Below, piece by piece: positions 7,617 to 17,117 of a DNA stretch of 64,000 nucleotides (position 1 is the first letter of the stretch; each line of letters begins with the position of its first letter). The position numbers and the translations under genes are program-made. Source of the stretch: Polaribacter sp. (GTDB taxonomy: Bacteria; Bacteroidota; Bacteroidia; Flavobacteriales; Flavobacteriaceae). The stretch is taken from contig JAQXEU010000009.1 in the NCBI GenBank assembly GCA_029250685.1, positions 1-64,000 on the forward strand, given 5' to 3'. The notes below the pieces were generated by a model. The model worked only from the letters and a program-made list of their open reading frames with translations, searched no databases and was not told the DNA's origin.

Positions 7617-9110
7617 CTACAAAGATTTTAGATAAAGGATTACAGCATTTCTAATATCATAAGAGATTTCAGTAGATTTTGGGTTGTATACAGATACAAC
7701 GTTTTTGTTTTTTTCTGATAAAAACGGAATGTCAAACCCCTTTAAGAGATAATCAGAAAATGCAACTGTATATATTTTATTAGGATTGATTGATTTATTT
7801 TGTATCAACCATTTATTGTTTGTTTTTTGAATATTGTAACGTTGTAAATAAGCGCCGGTTCCTGTAGCTTTTACTCCATAATCTAACACTTTTTGTAATA
7901 AACTTCCTTTTAGTTTCACTTTTAAAACTGCGCCACCATAAGGCAATACTCTAAAAATATCAACTGGAGTAATATTTCCTTCTAATTCATCATCAATTCT
8001 AATAGAACCACCATTTACCAAAGCACAATCTACCTTATCATCAAAAGCAAAAGACATAGATTTGGTTATCAATTCTCCTAAGTTAGTTTGCATGCTTCTA
8101 ATTGGTTTATCTCTTCCATCTAATGAAATTTTAGCTTTTAAAATAACTTCATCTGGATTTTCAATAATCTCTTTAATTTTTTTCTTTAAAATAGTTTGCC
8201 ATTTATTTACAACAGCTCCTACGCTTGCATCTTCAATAATTGAATTATTAATTTCTTTCAGTTCTGATTTGATGCTCGCCTTTTTCGTTTTCTTATCATA
8301 TGAAATTCTATGGATATAAGCAGTTTTTGCGTTTGCATCTGCTTTTGCTACAAACGAATTACCAACAGGAATCATCATATTTGTATGTTCGTGTCCGCCC
8401 ATAATTAATGGAATATTTTGCAACAATTCTGCTATTTTTTTATCATCAGTAATTTTTAAATGTGTCAAGCCAAAAACAACATCAACTTTATCTTTTAATT
8501 CGTTGTAAGAACGTTTTACTTCTTCAATTACATCTTTATATTTTACATAACTTTTCGGGTTTGAAGGTACGCAAACACTAATGAAACCAACTCTAACTAA
8601 TGTTCCATCAGAATCTGTAAACTCTTTAATATATGTTTCGTTTACCTTATTTTTTTTGTTGGTAAATGGAGTTGTTTTTCCGTCTTTGACTTGTAAAACA
8701 TTGCTTGTAATCCAATCAAAATTACTTTCATCTAAGCGTTTTTGTAAATCGTTAGCACTTAAATCAAACTCATGATTTCCAAAAGCTACCAAATCAAAAT
8801 TCATGGCATTCATGGTTTCAATCATTTGTTTACCACGAATTCTTTCTCCGTTATATTTTACAGTTCCTAATAAAGACGGGTTTAAAAAATCGCCCGCCAT
8901 TAACAATAACGTATTCTTGTTTTCTTTTAATAATTCTTGATGAACAGTTTCTACTCTTGCCATTCCGCCAAATTCGCCACCTTGAATCGGTGCGATTTCA
9001 TAGACATCATTCAGTTGTAAAAAAGTGAAACCTATTTTTCCATCATCTTGATTACAAGAAAGAAATAAGAGTATCGATAAAAAATAGAAGATTGATTTGA
9101 TTGATTTCAT
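7617..9110 (-). CDS. 5'-nucleotidase/2',3'-cyclic phosphodiesterase-type lipoprotein
   Basis: It is a UshA-like enzyme that removes phosphate from nucleotides outside the cytoplasm. A lipoprotein signal ends at Cys19 (LLFLSC). The metallophosphatase domain follows, with GNHEFD, a GGHEHT site and the C-terminal substrate-binding domain (NGGSIR, PYGG). The first metal motif, normally DxH, reads D35-V-Y37, so the usual histidine is a tyrosine. The rest of the site looks intact. At 497 aa it is slightly shorter than UshA. A repeat element lies between it and the HMG-CoA lyase gene upstream. Confidence 0.88.
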   Translation of the reverse strand: MKSIKSIFYFLSILLFLSCNQDDGKIGFTFLQLNDVYEIAPIQGGEFGGMARVETVHQELLKENKNTLLLMAGDFLNPSLLGTVKYNGERIRGKQMIETMNAMNFDLVAFGNHEFDLSANDLQKRLDESNFDWITSNVLQVKDGKTTPFTNKKNKVNETYIKEFTDSDGTLVRVGFISVCVPSNPKSYVKYKDVIEEVKRSYNELKDKVDVVFGLTHLKITDDKKIAELLQNIPLIMGGHEHTNMMIPVGNSFVAKADANAKTAYIHRISYDKKTKKASIKSELKEINNSIIEDASVGAVVNKWQTILKKKIKEIIENPDEVILKAKISLDGRDKPIRSMQTNLGELITKSMSFAFDDKVDCALVNGGSIRIDDELEGNITPVDIFRVLPYGGAVLKVKLKGSLLQKVLDYGVKATGTGAYLQRYNIQKTNNKWLIQNKSINPNKIYTVAFSDYLLKGFDIPFLSEKNKNVVSVYNPKSTEISYDIRNAVILYLKSL

Positions 9111-9128
9111 TTTGATATGTTTTTTTTA

Positions 9129-9148
9129 GGTTTCGATTCCGCTCAACC
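9129..9148. repeat. intergenic repeat element, GAGCGGAATCGA type
   Basis: Read on the minus strand, this short GGTT...AACC-bounded element has the core GAGCGGAATCGA. It closely resembles the core GAGCGCAGTCGA found at 63711-63770. I recall such TCGA/GAGCG elements as common between genes in Flavobacteriaceae genomes. Its family membership is inferred from these two copies. Confidence 0.5.
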
Positions 9149-9176
9149 TGACAACTTTGTTACCATCTTACTCTGA

Positions 9177-10034
9177 TTAAAAAACCTTCAAAGCCGAATT
9201 ATAAGCACTTTCGAAACTCATTGGTTTGATACCCGTTTCTACTTTTTCAGCAGTAAAATAAGACAATAGTTTTTCTGTTGGCATATTTCCAGTTAATTCA
9301 TCTTTTGCCATTGGACAACCGCCGTAACCCATCATTGCGCCATCAAAACGATTGCAACCAGCTTTGTATGCTGCATCTACTTTTTCTTTCCAAGAAGTTG
9401 GTGTTGTATGTAAATGTGCACCGAATTCAATCTCAGGATATTTCGGAATCAAATTAGAAAACAAGTAGTCAATTACTTCTGATGTTGAGCTACCAATTGT
9501 ATCTGAAAGCGATAAAATCTTCACGCCCATATTTGATAATTTCTCTGTCCATTCGCCAACAATATCAACATTCCAAGGATCTCCGTACGGATTTCCAAAT
9601 CCCATTGATAAATATGCAACTACTTCTTTATTAGAAGCATCAGCAATGTTTAAAATTTCATCTAAGGTTTCAATAGATTCAGCAATTGTTTTGTGCGTAT
9701 TACGCATTTGAAAATTTTCTGAAATAGAAAATGGATATCCTAAATAATCAATTTCTTCAAATTGAGCAGCAGCATTTGCGCCTCTTACATTTGCAATAAT
9801 TGCTAACAATTTACTTTGGGTTGATGACAAATCTAGCTGAGAAAGTACTTCAGCCGTATCTCGCATTTGCGGAATCGCTTTTGGAGAAACAAAGCTTCCA
9901 AAATCAATTGTATCAAAACCAACAAGTAATAAAGCATTGATATAGTTTGCTTTATCTTCTGTAGAAATAAAATGAGATTTTATTCCTTGCATTGCGTCGC
10001 GTGGACATTCTATAATTTTGACTTTTTTAACCAA
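9177..10034 (-). CDS. hydroxymethylglutaryl-CoA lyase
   Basis: The enzyme cleaves HMG-CoA into acetyl-CoA and acetoacetate, the last step of leucine breakdown. The domain starts with the catalytic IIECPRDAMQG (Arg and metal-binding Asp). It contains the HxH metal pair (GAHLHTT) and the active-site cysteine loop GYGGCPMA near the C-terminus. At 285 aa it is of normal length. The start is TTG at 10034, with an exact -7 box ending only four bases upstream, so the mRNA may be leaderless. It is monocistronic. Confidence 0.93.
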   Translation of the reverse strand: MVKKVKIIECPRDAMQGIKSHFISTEDKANYINALLLVGFDTIDFGSFVSPKAIPQMRDTAEVLSQLDLSSTQSKLLAIIANVRGANAAAQFEEIDYLGYPFSISENFQMRNTHKTIAESIETLDEILNIADASNKEVVAYLSMGFGNPYGDPWNVDIVGEWTEKLSNMGVKILSLSDTIGSSTSEVIDYLFSNLIPKYPEIEFGAHLHTTPTSWKEKVDAAYKAGCNRFDGAMMGYGGCPMAKDELTGNMPTEKLLSYFTAEKVETGIKPMSFESAYNSALKVF

Positions 10035-10038
10035 GTAT

Positions 10039-10046
10039 CAAAGATA
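10039..10046 (-). promoter_or_regulatory. -7 box (TATCTTTG) 4 nt before the HMG-CoA lyase start
   Basis: It is an exact TAnnTTTG match on the minus strand. Only the four bases ATAC separate it from the TTG start codon, which would put the transcription start at or next to the first codon. Confidence 0.55.
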
Positions 10047-10160
10047 ATCAAAGCGTTGGATTTTGAAAACACAAAACACAATTGTTTCTAATCTCTTTTT
10101 TTGTAAATTACCAACTATTATTTTTCGAAATATTCAAATAAAAAACAAACAAAAATCATC

Positions 10161-11780
10161 ATGAAAAAACTTTTTCAACTTTCTGTTTTAACACTATTAA
10201 TTAGCTGTAATTCTGGCACTAAAAATGATGCTGATTCAGCACAAATTTTAGAACCAACAATTTCAAAACATTTAGAACGTTTGGCTTCAGATGATTTTCT
10301 GGGAAGAAAACCGTTTACAAAAGGAGAAACTTTAACGGTTAATTATTTAAAAGACGAGTTTTCTAAATTAGGTTTATTACCCGGAAATGGAGATAGCTTT
10401 TTTCAAGAAGTACCAATGGTAGAAATTACTGGAACTCCATCACAAAATATGGTGATTTCTAGCAAAAAAGGAATATTCAATTTAAAAGCATTGAAAGATT
10501 TTGTCGCTGTAACGAATAAAGCAGTTAATGAAGTGAGTTTAAATAATTCTGAATTAGTTTTTGCTGGTTACGGAATTGTTGCGCCAGAATATGGTTGGAA
10601 CGATTATGAAGGCATCGATTGGAAAGGAAAAACTGCAGTAGTTTTAGTAAACGATCCTGGTTTTCAATCTGGAGATTCAACGTTGTTTAAAGGAAATGAA
10701 ATGACGTATTATGGTCGTTGGACGTATAAATACGAAGAAGCGGCAAGACAAGGCGCAGCTGGCGTTATTATCATTCACGATACAGAACCAGCTTCTTATG
10801 GTTGGAATGTTGTAGAATCTGGTTGGAGCGGATCTAAATTAACAATTGAAAGCGATTTACCATTGGTAGATGTTGAATCTTGGATTAGCAGCGAAAGTGC
10901 AGCAAAGATTTTCAATGTTTCTGCAATGAAAGGAACAGATTACAAAACATTGGCAAGAACAAAAGGGTTTAAACCTGTTGAATTAGGTGTAAAAACTTCT
11001 GTGAAAATCACCAATAGAATTAAAAAAGACGTTTCTAAAAATGTAGTTGCTATAATTCCTGGTACAGATCAAAAAGATGAGTATATTATTTATTCTGGCC
11101 ATTGGGATCATTTTGGAATTGGTAAAGCAATCGATGGCGATTCAATTTACAATGGTTCTGTAGATAATGCATCTGGAACGGCAGGTTTACTTGCAATTGC
11201 AGAAGCGTTTAAAAAGAGCAAACCAACAAAACGTTCTATCGTTTTTATTGCGGTTACTGCAGAAGAACAAGGCTTATTAGGATCAGCGTATTATTCGGCG
11301 TATCCAATTTTTGATCCAAAGAAAACTGTTGCAAATATTAATATTGATGCATTAGACAGTCCTGGAAAAATGAAAGATTTAACGATTACTGGTTTTGGTC
11401 AATCTGAAATGGATGAATATGCAGAAGACGCTGCGACTAAACAAAACAGATATATTATTCCTGATCCAGAAGCTGAAAAAGGGTATTTCTTTAGATCTGA
11501 TCATTTTAATTTTGCCAAAATCGGAATTCCGGCTTTATATGCAAGTGGTTCTTATGAAGGATTTAACATTAGTATTGCTGATATTAAAAAACACAACGAT
11601 AATTACAGAATTCATAAATACCACCAACCTTCTGATGAATTTGATGCTGCAACTACAGAATTAAGCGGATTGCAATTAGATTTTCAATTATTTTATAATG
11701 TTGGATTGAGATTGGCAAACGAAACGTATTTTCCGAAATGGTATAACGGTAGCGAATTTAAAGCTGCGAGGAATAAGTAA
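10161..11780 (+). CDS. M28-family zinc aminopeptidase lipoprotein with PA domain
   Basis: A lipoprotein signal ends at Cys16 (LLISC). A protease-associated insert lies at about residues 130-260, and the M28 peptidase core follows. Zinc-binding and catalytic motifs are present in order: SGHWDHFG, SVDNASG, VTAEEQG, NIDALDS and SDHFNF. Such enzymes trim N-terminal residues from peptides at the cell surface. At 539 aa it has the family length. The VOC-domain gene begins 12 bases downstream and may be cotranscribed. Confidence 0.93.
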   Translation: MKKLFQLSVLTLLISCNSGTKNDADSAQILEPTISKHLERLASDDFLGRKPFTKGETLTVNYLKDEFSKLGLLPGNGDSFFQEVPMVEITGTPSQNMVISSKKGIFNLKALKDFVAVTNKAVNEVSLNNSELVFAGYGIVAPEYGWNDYEGIDWKGKTAVVLVNDPGFQSGDSTLFKGNEMTYYGRWTYKYEEAARQGAAGVIIIHDTEPASYGWNVVESGWSGSKLTIESDLPLVDVESWISSESAAKIFNVSAMKGTDYKTLARTKGFKPVELGVKTSVKITNRIKKDVSKNVVAIIPGTDQKDEYIIYSGHWDHFGIGKAIDGDSIYNGSVDNASGTAGLLAIAEAFKKSKPTKRSIVFIAVTAEEQGLLGSAYYSAYPIFDPKKTVANINIDALDSPGKMKDLTITGFGQSEMDEYAEDAATKQNRYIIPDPEAEKGYFFRSDHFNFAKIGIPALYASGSYEGFNISIADIKKHNDNYRIHKYHQPSDEFDAATTELSGLQLDFQLFYNVGLRLANETYFPKWYNGSEFKAARNK

Positions 11781-11792
11781 ATTTAAAAGAAA

Positions 11793-12218
11793 ATGAAAAC
11801 AACAACATTTCTAACCTTTGTCGGAGATCAATGCGGAAAGGCTGAAGAAGCCATCAATTTCTACACGTCTATTTTTCCGAATTCTGAAATTAAAAGCATT
11901 ATAAAATACGCAGAAGGAGAAGCTGGAGGAACACCAGAACTCATCAAATTTGGCGTTTTTACTTTAAACGGAACTGAATACAAGGTTTCTGAAAGTAATT
12001 ATAAACACGCTTGGTCTTTTTCACCTGGAGTTTCAATATTTGTAGAATGCGTAACAGAAAATGAAATCGATATTTTATTTGAACAGATAGTTGCAAATGA
12101 AGGTCAAGTTATGGTTCCGCTTGATAATTACGAAACTGGAGATTACGGTTTTGGAAAAAAGTTTGGTTGGTGCCAAGATAAATATGGAATTTCATGGCAA
12201 GTAAATTTATCAGAGTAA
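11793..12218 (+). CDS. PhnB-like VOC-superfamily protein
   Basis: The 141-aa protein starts with the VOC pattern for this subgroup (LTFVGDQCGKAEEAINFYTSIF). It ends with the glyoxalase-fold GFGKKFGWCQDKYGISWQV. The PhnB/3-demethylubiquinone methyltransferase-like group has no agreed function; despite the name these are not methyltransferases. The stop lies three bases before the next gene, which is in the same frame and appears to be a fragment. Confidence 0.85.
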   Translation: MKTTTFLTFVGDQCGKAEEAINFYTSIFPNSEIKSIIKYAEGEAGGTPELIKFGVFTLNGTEYKVSESNYKHAWSFSPGVSIFVECVTENEIDILFEQIVANEGQVMVPLDNYETGDYGFGKKFGWCQDKYGISWQVNLSE

Positions 12219-12221
12219 ATT

Positions 12222-12797
12222 ATGGCAAAGAACAAAACCAAAGAAACTTTAGTAAATGTCAACCATTTTATTGAATCATATGTTGATGATGTTGCGAAAA
12301 GAAATGATTTAAAGATTTTTGAACAAAAAATCAGAAATCAAGAATCTTTGAATAAAACAAACCTTGATAATCTTGTGTTTTTTCAATATCTGATTGGAAA
12401 CTTAGATTGGTCTGTTCCTAACAGGCACAATATGAAAATTGTAAAAGCAAAAGACAAAGGATTGCCTATTGCAATTCCGTACGATTTTGATTATGCTGGT
12501 TTTATAAATACATCTTACGCTGTTCCGCCAGTTGGATATAATATTTCTAGTGTAAGAACAAGAGTTTTTAGAGGGATTTGTAGAGTTAATAATTATATAC
12601 CAACAATTAAATATTATCAAAGCAAGAAAGAAAGTTTATATGCAACTATTAATAACGCTACATTTTTAGATGATAAAAATCGAAAAAATATCTTAAAATA
12701 TATCGATGATTTTTATGCCGTTTTAGACAACCCAAAAACGTTAAGTAAAAAAATTATTAAATCTTGTAGAGCGAAGCACAAGCATACGTATCAGTAA
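12222..12797 (+). pseudogene. C-terminal fragment of a longer Bacteroidota family protein
   Basis: The segment from HFIESYVDDVAKRN through FFQYLIGNLDWSVPNRHN and PIAIPYDFDYAGFIN matches, from memory, the C-terminal half of an uncharacterised Bacteroidota family of about 320-350 aa. The N-terminal half of that family (a conserved KEYLxYKxYN region) is absent. The ATG begins three bases after the VOC stop, in the same frame, as expected if a deletion joined the two genes. The remaining 191 codons are open and well conserved, so it may still be expressed. Function is unknown. The fragment interpretation is moderately secure. Confidence 0.55.
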
Positions 12798-12858
12798 CGA
12801 ACCATCAATTAAGTAAAAATTCAATTGTACTTAGTTGTAAAAAATAAAAATGAGATAA

Positions 12859-13473
12859 TTACTTCAGAATAAGAAAAGCAATTCCTAGAAAAACAACTAT
12901 TTGCAACCATTTTAAAAACACTCCGGCTTTTTTATTCTCTTTAATAAAGTTTGAAACACTTCCTGCTAATAAAGCAATTGAACTAAAAACAATAAAAGAA
13001 ACCAAAATAAATAACCCTCCTAAAACATAAAACTGAATTACTGTAGAAACTTCTTCAGAAAATAAGAATTGAGGAAAAAAAGCTAAAAAGAAAATAGTTA
13101 CTTTCGGATTTAAAACATTCATCCAAAAACCCGTTTTAAATAATTGTAACGTTGTTTTTTGTTGTACATTATCCGTAGAAAAAACAATATCAGAATTACT
13201 TTTAAAAACTTGATATGCTAAGTATAATAAATAACCAGCACCAAAAAGTTTGATTGTAAAAAACAAGTTTTCGTTTCTCTTAATAATTTCTGAAACTCCA
13301 AATGCAATTAATGTTGTGTGAATGATACAACCCGTCATTAATCCATAAACCGTTGCTAAACCATACTTTTTTCCGTTTACAATACTTTGTGTCAATACAA
13401 AAATATTATCTGGACCTGGCGAAACAGCCAAGGCTAAAGTTGCTAGCATAAATGAAATTAACGTTTCTATCAT
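12859..13473 (-). CDS. LysE/RhtB-family amino-acid exporter
   Basis: This 204-aa inner-membrane protein has about six helices. The N-terminal family motif is AVSPGPDNIFVLTQS, followed by GLATVYGLMTG, and NPKVTIFFLAFFPQF sits mid-protein. Members export amino acids such as lysine, threonine or homoserine; the substrate here cannot be told. It begins four bases after the pyrD stop, so it is probably read from the pyrD transcript. Confidence 0.9.
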   Translation of the reverse strand: MIETLISFMLATLALAVSPGPDNIFVLTQSIVNGKKYGLATVYGLMTGCIIHTTLIAFGVSEIIKRNENLFFTIKLFGAGYLLYLAYQVFKSNSDIVFSTDNVQQKTTLQLFKTGFWMNVLNPKVTIFFLAFFPQFLFSEEVSTVIQFYVLGGLFILVSFIVFSSIALLAGSVSNFIKENKKAGVFLKWLQIVVFLGIAFLILK

Positions 13474-13477
13474 TTAC

Positions 13478-14515
13478 TTAATTGGCTTGTTTTAAAATTG
13501 CTCTATTGATTTTTTTAATCAAATTGGGTCCTTCGTAGATAAAACCTGTATAAATTTGCACTAAATCTGCACCAGCATTTATTTTTTCTAAAGCATCTTC
13601 TGCAGAATGAATTCCTCCTACTCCAATAATTGGGAACGCCTTTTTAGAATTGTCTGCTAAATATTGAATCACTTTTGTGCTTTGTGCTTTGATTGGTAGA
13701 CCGCTAACTCCACCATTACCAATTTGCTCTAAACGTTCTTTAGAAGCTTTTAAATTATCTCTTGTAGTTGAAGTATTTGATGCAATTACTCCGTCAATTT
13801 TTGTTTCTGCAACTAATTCTATGATTTCATCTAATTGAACATCATTTAAATCTGGAGCAATTTTTAATAAGATGGGCTTTTGCTTTTCTTCTTTTTCATT
13901 TAACTTCTGACAAGCAATAATTAATTCGACTAAATATGCTTTGTCATTTAGTTTCGCATGACTTCCAACATTAGGACAACTTACATTTAAAACAAAATAA
14001 TCTACATATTGATGCAATGCTGAAAACACTTCACAATAATCGTGTGTATAATTCTCAGGACTTGTGCCTGTATTTTTACCTAAGTTTCCTCCGATAATAA
14101 TTTGACCTTTGTTCTTTTTAAGATTTTCAATAGCTGGTGCAATTCCGTCATTGTTAAAACCCATTCGGTTAATGATTCCTTTATCATCTTTTAACCGAAA
14201 CAAACGTTGTTTTGGATTACCAACTTGCCCTTTTGGTGTAACTGTTCCTATCTCTATAAAACCGAACCCAAAATTTGCCAATTCATTATAAATTACTGCA
14301 TTTTTATCAAATCCTGCAGCTAAACCAACTGGATTTTTAAATGTAATTCCGAATAATTTTCTTTCTAATCTTTTGTTATTTACTTGAAATACACTTCTAA
14401 TGATTCCTGGAACAAACGGAACCTTGTGTAAAAATTGAATTACAGAAAATGTAAAGTAATGTACTTTCTCTGGATCAAAAAGGAATAAAATTGGTCTAAT
14501 TATTAGCTTGTACAT
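13478..14515 (-). CDS. pyrD: dihydroorotate dehydrogenase, quinone-dependent (class 2)
   Basis: PyrD oxidises dihydroorotate to orotate and passes electrons to the membrane quinone. The extended N-terminus ([18 protein letters not shown]) is the membrane-binding part typical of class 2. FMN and substrate motifs follow: [30 protein letters not shown] with the class-2 catalytic serine, and [12 protein letters not shown]. It has the normal 345 aa. A terminator at 14529-14553 separates it from pheT upstream. Confidence 0.96.
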   Translation of the reverse strand: MYKLIIRPILFLFDPEKVHYFTFSVIQFLHKVPFVPGIIRSVFQVNNKRLERKLFGITFKNPVGLAAGFDKNAVIYNELANFGFGFIEIGTVTPKGQVGNPKQRLFRLKDDKGIINRMGFNNDGIAPAIENLKKNKGQIIIGGNLGKNTGTSPENYTHDYCEVFSALHQYVDYFVLNVSCPNVGSHAKLNDKAYLVELIIACQKLNEKEEKQKPILLKIAPDLNDVQLDEIIELVAETKIDGVIASNTSTTRDNLKASKERLEQIGNGGVSGLPIKAQSTKVIQYLADNSKKAFPIIGVGGIHSAEDALEKINAGADLVQIYTGFIYEGPNLIKKINRAILKQAN

Positions 14516-14528
14516 ATTCTATTTTATA

Positions 14529-14553
14529 AAAAAAGCTCCAAAAAGGAGCTTAA
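14529..14553 (-). terminator. Rho-independent terminator of pheT
   Basis: A 7-bp stem (AAGCTCC / GGAGCTT) with a 5-nt loop is followed on the minus strand by a run of T residues. It lies four bases after the pheT stop codon. Confidence 0.8.
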
Positions 14554-14556
14554 AAT

Positions 14557-16983
14557 TTATCTTAAAACAGCTTCTAAGTTTTTCTCAAAAGTTGCTTGTA
14601 ATTTTTGCATTATTTTATCAATCTGTTTGTCTTCCAATGTTTTATTTGCGTCTTGTAACACAAAACTAACAGCATACGACTTTTTCCCTTCTGGTAATTT
14701 ATCGCCTTCATAAACATCAAATAAATCAACTTCTTTTAACAAGTTTTTCTCTGATTGATTTGCCAAATTGTAAATTTCTTTAAACGTAATTTTATTATCA
14801 ATTAACAAGGCTAAATCTCTTTTTACTGCTGGATATTTAGGTAAGTCCGAAACTTTAATATTCTTTTTACCACACGTTTTTAAAACGTTATCCCAATTAA
14901 TATCTGCAAATAAAACTTCTTGCTTAATCCCGAATTCCTTTAAAATTGTACGTTTTACAACTCCAAAATCTACCAATTTAATTTTACCTAAACTCAATGT
15001 TATCCCTTCAGAGAAAACATCTGATTTTGTTGGTGTTGTTTTAAAATTGTTAATTCCTAATCGTTCTAAAAGAGCAGTGATAATTCCTTTTAAATAAAAG
15101 AAACCTGAATTTTGAGCAGCTACTTTCCATGTATCTTTTGTTCTGTTTCCAGTAACAAACAAAGTTACATGTTTGTCTTCTTGATATTTTTCGTTGTATT
15201 TATGATATGTTTTACCGAATTCATAAAACTTTAAAGTGCTGTTTTTTCTGTTGATATTATAAGCAACCGATTCTAATCCACTAAACAATAAAGATTGACG
15301 CATCACTTTTAAATCCTTACTCAACGGATTTAGCATTTCTACGTTATTCTCTGCATTTAGATTTTCAGTTAAAGAAACATAATCTTCTTTTGTCAACGAA
15401 TTTGCCATCGTTTCATTAAATCCTAATGAAGTTAGTTGATTCGCAACAATATTTTCAATCTTCGTTTCTTTATTAGAATCAAACGAAATTGAGGTATTTA
15501 ATTTGTGAGAGAACTCAATATTATTATATCCGTAAACTCTTAAAATCTCTTCAATAATATCAGCTTCTCTTTGTACATCAACTCTGTAAGACGGAATTGT
15601 TAAACCTAATCCTCCTTCAGTTTCGCTGCTAATTTTAATTTCTAAAGAAGCTAAAATATTTTTAATAACCTCTCTTTCAATTTCTTGACCGATTAATCGA
15701 TCAACATTTTCATATGATAAAAATACTTGAAAATCTTCTACTTTCTCAGGATAAAAATCCATCACATCAGAAGCTAAAGTTCCGCCAGCATATTCTTCAA
15801 TTAATAATGCTGCTCTTTTTAAAGCATATTCAGTTAAATTGATATCAATTCCTCTTTCAAAACGGAAAGAAGCATCTGTATTTAACGCATGTCTTTTTGC
15901 TGATTTACGAATAGAAACTGGATTAAAATAGGCACTTTCTAAAAATACACTTGATGTGTTTTCTGTAACACCAGAGTCAATTCCGCCAAAAACACCAGCA
16001 ATACACATCGGGTTTGATTCTGCATCACAAATCATTACATCATCCGCAGATAAAGTTCTTTCAACTTCATCTAAAGTTGTGAATTTGGTTCCTTCTTTTA
16101 AAGTTTTAACAACAACTTTATTTCCTTTAACTTTTTGAGCATCAAAAGCGTGCAAAGGTTGCCCTAACTCGTGCAACACATAATTGGTAATATCTACGAT
16201 GTTGTTTTTTGGAGTAATTCCAATTGATTTTAAACGATTCTGTATCCATTCTGGAGAATCTTTTACTTCAATATCAGTAATTGATATTCCACAATAGCGT
16301 GGCGCTAAATCTTTATTTTCTACTTCAACATCAATTTTTAATTTTCTTTCATCAACATGAAAATCACTTACAGAAGGAGAAATTAATTCTAAGTTAATCT
16401 CTTGCTGCATTAAACCTGCGCGCAAATCTCTAGCCACACCAAAATGACTCATAGCATCTGCTCTATTTGGCGTTAAACCAATTTCAAAAACTTGATCTTT
16501 TTCTATATCAAAAACTTCTGAAGCCAAAGTTCCTGGTTTTAAATCTGCATCTAAAATCATAATTCCTTCATGTCCAGAACCTAAACCTAATTCATCTTCG
16601 GCACAAATCATACCATGACTTTCTTCGCCTCTAATTTTTCCTTTTTTGATTTTAAATCCTTCTCCTTTTTCATCATACAAAGTTGTTCCGATTGTAGCAA
16701 CTGGTACTTTTTGTCCGGCTGCAACATTTGGTGCTCCACAAACAATTTGCACAGGTTCTCCTTCACCAAGATTAACTGTTGTAACTTTTAACCTGTCTGC
16801 GTTTGGGTGCTGAATACACGTTAGAACTTCTCCAACAACAATTCCAGCCAAGCTTCCTTTTATAGATTCTTTTGTTTCAATTCCCTCTACTTCAAGTCCT
16901 AAGTCAGTAAGTAATTCACCTACTTTTTCTGCTTCCCAGTCAATCTGAATAAATTGTCGCAACCAATTGTATGATATCTTCAT
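14557..16983 (-). CDS. pheT: phenylalanyl-tRNA synthetase beta chain
   Basis: PheT is the beta subunit of the tetrameric PheRS. In order it has the N-terminal MKISYNWLRQFI, the EMAP-like tRNA-binding domain (about 40-150), B3/B4 editing region, B5 domain, catalytic-like core and the C-terminal anticodon-binding FDX-ACB domain (KYPAVKRDLALLI). It is 808 aa from the ATG at 16983. An in-frame TTG at 17010 overlaps the -7 box and is rejected as the start. The gene is monocistronic here; pheS is not in the window. Confidence 0.98.
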   Translation of the reverse strand: MKISYNWLRQFIQIDWEAEKVGELLTDLGLEVEGIETKESIKGSLAGIVVGEVLTCIQHPNADRLKVTTVNLGEGEPVQIVCGAPNVAAGQKVPVATIGTTLYDEKGEGFKIKKGKIRGEESHGMICAEDELGLGSGHEGIMILDADLKPGTLASEVFDIEKDQVFEIGLTPNRADAMSHFGVARDLRAGLMQQEINLELISPSVSDFHVDERKLKIDVEVENKDLAPRYCGISITDIEVKDSPEWIQNRLKSIGITPKNNIVDITNYVLHELGQPLHAFDAQKVKGNKVVVKTLKEGTKFTTLDEVERTLSADDVMICDAESNPMCIAGVFGGIDSGVTENTSSVFLESAYFNPVSIRKSAKRHALNTDASFRFERGIDINLTEYALKRAALLIEEYAGGTLASDVMDFYPEKVEDFQVFLSYENVDRLIGQEIEREVIKNILASLEIKISSETEGGLGLTIPSYRVDVQREADIIEEILRVYGYNNIEFSHKLNTSISFDSNKETKIENIVANQLTSLGFNETMANSLTKEDYVSLTENLNAENNVEMLNPLSKDLKVMRQSLLFSGLESVAYNINRKNSTLKFYEFGKTYHKYNEKYQEDKHVTLFVTGNRTKDTWKVAAQNSGFFYLKGIITALLERLGINNFKTTPTKSDVFSEGITLSLGKIKLVDFGVVKRTILKEFGIKQEVLFADINWDNVLKTCGKKNIKVSDLPKYPAVKRDLALLIDNKITFKEIYNLANQSEKNLLKEVDLFDVYEGDKLPEGKKSYAVSFVLQDANKTLEDKQIDKIMQKLQATFEKNLEAVLR

Positions 16984-17007
16984 GTTTCTATTATCAAATT
17001 TCAGCTG

Positions 17008-17015
17008 CAAATTTA
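17008..17015 (-). promoter_or_regulatory. -7 box (TAAATTTG) of pheT
   Basis: It is an exact TAnnTTTG match on the minus strand, 24 nt before the chosen pheT ATG. It supports that ATG over the upstream TTG. Confidence 0.5.
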
Positions 17016-17117
17016 AGCATTTTATCTGTATTTTATAGCCTAAAATAAAGTCTAAAGTAAGTTCATTTTAAATATGTTTATTTGTAAGTTTATAACTTCT
17101 TTTTCGAAAATATACTT

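Noticed and set aside
11395-11664. 89-codon frame overlapping the M28 peptidase gene
   Set aside because: It is an out-of-frame shadow of a gene whose catalytic motifs are in the main frame.
12805-12838. Inverted repeat CAATTAAGTA / TACTTAGTTG between convergent genes
   Set aside because: It is A/T-rich, with no clean T run on either strand. It is too weak to call a terminator.
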